DNA of 64,000 nt from NCBI RefSeq assembly GCF_051912845.1, contig NZ_JBNCBU010000002.1, forward strand, positions 124,001-188,000. Reading direction: 5' to 3'. Each line of letters opens with the position of its first letter. Position 1 is the first letter of the stretch. The notes beneath the pieces were generated by a model that had not been told where the DNA came from, made no database searches, and saw only the letters and a list, made by a program, of their open reading frames with translations. Made by a program: the position numbers and the translations under genes. Of the stretch, positions 61,674-64,000 are shown one piece after another. Source of the DNA: Tsuneonella sediminis (lineage in GTDB: Bacteria; Pseudomonadota; Alphaproteobacteria; Sphingomonadales; Sphingomonadaceae).

Positions 61674-63221
61674 CTATTCGGACCCTTCGCTGCTCCACCC
61701 TGCGCGGACGGGTGCGGGGCCCGTGGTCATGACCGGGTCGATTCCCTGTTCCAGCAGCCACTGGCGAGCCTTGCCGGCGCTGTCAGCCGGGCCGGAGATT
61801 GCGACCCGCTGACCGGTTCGCTCGGCCGCCCATGCGACCAGCTCGAGCGCGGAAAGGCCCCTTTCGGTCAGTTCGCCATCGGCGAACTCGATGGTCGGCA
61901 GGGGTCCGGCAGGCGGCTGAATCATTACAGTCCAGTCCTTCGCATCGGCGGCGATGCGGCGCTCGAGCGCGCGGTAGGCGGCGAGCTGGGCGCCCGGCAG
62001 GGGCCGCGCGCGCACGACGGCGCGCCGCTTGCTCCGGTCGATCGTCACCTCGCTTTCGCTGACCCCTGCGACGAGCGCCAGATTGCGCGAGACCTCCGCC
62101 GCCCGCGCACTTTCGGCCGCCTCCCGTTGTTCCTGCGCCTTCGCCAGCTGGGCCGCCTCGGCTGCCTTAGCCCCGGTGCCCACCTCGTACTGGCTGATCC
62201 GCAGTTCGACCGGCCGGCCGAGGATCTCGACCAGCGAGCGCTGCCCGCGGCCTTCGGCCTCGGGCTCTAGGCGAGGAGTGAGGACGGTCGCGTCGATCCG
62301 CACAGGTTCGGCACGCCAGTCGATATCGACCTGGCTCAACCGGGACTGCGGGTCAAACAGGCTGCGGATCTCGCTGTTGACCAACCGGGCGCCGTTGGCT
62401 TCCCGGCCAATCTGGATCAGCGAGTAGCCCAGCGGGACCGCGAGGACCACGAACACGATCGTCACGGCAAGGTTCTGGAGCATGGTCTGCCGCTCGGTCA
62501 GCGCAGCGCGAAACCCGTAGAGCCGCGCCATCAGCATGGCGGTCAGCGCGATCGTGATGGCATTGGTGACGAACAGCAGCAGCGCGCCCCAGAAGACCGT
62601 TCCGTTGAACGTCGCCATGCCGTAGCCCACGACCGCGAGCGGAGGCATCAAGGCGGTCGCGATCGCGACCCCGACGATCGTCCCTTCCCGGCCGCGGATC
62701 ATCGCATAGGCGCCGGCGAGCGCCGAGAACAACGCGACCAGCAGATCGAACAGGTTGGGCCGCGTCCGCGCGGCGATCTCGCTCGTGACCGTCTGGATCG
62801 GCGAGAGAAACACGATCAGCGCGCACAGCAGGATAGCCATGAGGCTGCCTGCGAGCAGCGCCTTGGCCGACTTGCGGAGCCATTCGTAATCGCCGATCGC
62901 GAGCGCGAAACCCAGACCGATTATCGGTCCCATGAGCGGCGACAGCAGCATCGCGCCTATCACTACCGCCGGGCTCGACAGGAGAAGGCCGAGAATCGCT
63001 ATCCCGCCGCTCATCGCGGTCATGAACATGTAGCGGCCCGACAGGTAGGCTTCTTCCCGCCGCGCCGCGATGACCGCGGCCTGGTCGATCTCGATGATGA
63101 CGTGGAGCCACCAGCGCCGCAGCGAGCGCAGGACGCTCGCGAAGCCGGCAACGTGAGGGTCGGTCCTAGCCGTAGTGCCGGGCCCCGCGCCAGTTGCCGC
63201 CGATTGTTCCGCGTTGCCCAT
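61674..63221 (-). CDS. DUF389 family membrane protein
   Basis: A 515-residue protein. About six membrane helices (about 65-265) carry the DUF389 marks GRYMFMTAMSGGIAILGLLL and MLLSPLMGPIIGLGFALAIG. A soluble C-terminal region (about 280-515) has a coiled-coil stretch and beta-rich parts. Function unknown. The ATG at 63221 follows GGGGAAAC. It is convergent with the FAAL gene, one base apart. Confidence 0.88.
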   Translation of the reverse strand: MGNAEQSAATGAGPGTTARTDPHVAGFASVLRSLRRWWLHVIIEIDQAAVIAARREEAYLSGRYMFMTAMSGGIAILGLLLSSPAVVIGAMLLSPLMGPIIGLGFALAIGDYEWLRKSAKALLAGSLMAILLCALIVFLSPIQTVTSEIAARTRPNLFDLLVALFSALAGAYAMIRGREGTIVGVAIATALMPPLAVVGYGMATFNGTVFWGALLLFVTNAITIALTAMLMARLYGFRAALTERQTMLQNLAVTIVFVVLAVPLGYSLIQIGREANGARLVNSEIRSLFDPQSRLSQVDIDWRAEPVRIDATVLTPRLEPEAEGRGQRSLVEILGRPVELRISQYEVGTGAKAAEAAQLAKAQEQREAAESARAAEVSRNLALVAGVSESEVTIDRSKRRAVVRARPLPGAQLAAYRALERRIAADAKDWTVMIQPPAGPLPTIEFADGELTERGLSALELVAWAAERTGQRVAISGPADSAGKARQWLLEQGIDPVMTTGPAPVRAGWSSEGSE

Positions 63222-63396
63222 CGTGTTTCCCCACCAAGCCCACTGCCGGACTAGCCAATCGGGCAAGTGGGCGGAAGGGGGCTTGTCGGGCTCTTGAAGG
63301 TGCAAGCGGCGAAGAACCTGCTACTCTCGCCGCGAAAAATGCTTGTGCTAGCCCGCAGCTGTCCTAATTAGATAACACACCATGCCAGAGGACCCC

Positions 63397-64000
63397 ATGG
63401 CCGAAACGCAGACCCAGACGCAAACGAAGACGGCGACCGCGACCGACCTCGAGCTGACACCGCCCGACCCCGTGCCGGTCGTATCGGCCGAAAAGGCCGC
63501 GGGCCTTGTCCCCGTGTCCGACGAGAAGAAGTCGAAGCTGGAGGAGAAGGCTGATGCCTTCGTCGCCGATCTCGTCGCGCAGGATGCCAATTCGCCCGAG
63601 TTCGGCAAGAAGGTCGATGCGATCACCAACATGGGGCGCAAGGAAATCATGGCGGCCGCGGGCATGTCGAACCGCTTTCTCGACCGCCCGGTCCGCGCCA
63701 TGGACAAGGACGAGGGCGTCGGCGCCAACCTCGCCGAATTGCGGCGCGTGGTCGAGGATCTCGATCCCGGCCGGCGGGGCGCTAAGTCGGGTCCGCGCAA
63801 GATCCTCGGCATCATCCCGTTCGGCAACAAGCTGACGAACTATTTCCGCAGCTACCAGAGCGCGCAGACCCACATCCAGTCGATCCTCGGCAACCTCGCC
63901 AGCGGCAAGGACGAACTGCTCATGGACAACGCGGCTATCGACGTGGAGCGGCAGAAGCTGTGGGAGGCGATGGGCAACCTCGAGCAGATGATCCACATCT
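63397..64000 (+). CDS. TelA/toxic anion resistance family protein, N-terminal part
   Basis: About 201 residues are visible, and the gene continues off the right edge. The N-terminus is Thr/Lys-rich and disordered. The TelA core begins near KSKLEEKADAFVADLVAQDA and goes on with LGIIPFGNKLTNYFRSYQSA, a strong family mark. These cytosolic coiled-coil proteins are linked to tellurite and other stress, but the mechanism is unknown. ATG 63397 follows AGAGGA; ATG 63382 in frame lacks one. Confidence 0.9.
   Translation, partial: MAETQTQTQTKTATATDLELTPPDPVPVVSAEKAAGLVPVSDEKKSKLEEKADAFVADLVAQDANSPEFGKKVDAITNMGRKEIMAAAGMSNRFLDRPVRAMDKDEGVGANLAELRRVVEDLDPGRRGAKSGPRKILGIIPFGNKLTNYFRSYQSAQTHIQSILGNLASGKDELLMDNAAIDVERQKLWEAMGNLEQMIHI

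Noticed and set aside
1..64000. CRISPR array, insertion sequence, prophage or defence island
   Set aside because: No regular spaced repeats, transposase, integrase or phage genes were seen; gene content is chromosomal housekeeping and accessory metabolism.

Overview
The window is a high-GC, gene-dense bacterial chromosome segment with no insertion sequence, prophage or CRISPR array. Gene content points to an alphaproteobacterium, most likely Sphingomonadales (Sphingomonadaceae/Erythrobacteraceae). The supporting genes are a complete Entner-Doudoroff operon (zwf-edd-glk-eda), an NDUFA12 complex I accessory subunit, a DUF1465 (RcdA-type) protein beside PtsP, a CpoB/YbgF-TilS pair, a catecholate-type TonB receptor, and many short DUF genes typical of sphingomonads. 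This assignment is inference; no rRNA is present to confirm it.

Layout. 1-1.3 kb: start of a DUF2339 membrane protein, divergent from a Crp/Fnr regulator. 1.3-8.9 kb: five-gene minus-strand Entner-Doudoroff operon in which every junction overlaps, ending in a phosphoenolpyruvate-carboxylase-like protein with altered catalytic motifs. 9.0-10.7 kb: MaoC dehydratase, CoA-ester lyase and YjbQ operon. 10.8-15.4 kb: transglutaminase, L,D-transpeptidase, tilS, cpoB and a RodZ-like protein. 15.5-19.0 kb: PtsP, two DUF465 proteins and an RcdA-like protein. 19-30 kb: metabolic and membrane genes (MBL hydrolase, DUF4230, nadA, DUF2254, EamA, Old Yellow Enzyme, lipB, methyltransferase, MFS). 30-33 kb: arsC-family gene divergent from a TonB receptor, with two Fur-box-like palindromes between them. 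32.6-40 kb: orphan [2Fe-2S] subunit, class II aldolase, MATE exporter, DUF2891 and a fused hydantoinase/oxoprolinase.

40-48 kb holds a chemotaxis operon in the order cheA-cheW-cheY-cheB-cheR, then a GGDEF-EAL protein and a short methyl-accepting protein with no periplasmic domain. It links the phosphorelay to cyclic-di-GMP. It is followed by a DUF305/LVIVD fusion, a Baeyer-Villiger-type monooxygenase, a molybdopterin-binding-domain protein and a membrane-tethered class III cyclase.

54.4-57.1 kb is the core block tRNA-Trp, a 49-residue small protein, secE, nusG, rplK and rplA on the minus strand. 57-64 kb carries aat, overlapping antisense with a DUF2155 lipoprotein gene, then NDUFA12, DUF192, recX, a fatty acyl-AMP ligase, a DUF389 membrane protein and the start of a TelA-family gene.

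No single locus is clearly a new defence or mobile system. The items most worth follow-up are the degenerate PEPC-like protein fused by translation to the Entner-Doudoroff operon, the DUF305-LVIVD fusion, the chemotaxis/c-di-GMP operon, the likely ATT start of tilS and the 49-residue protein beside secE. No stretch longer than about 200 bases lacks a gene or an annotated element.
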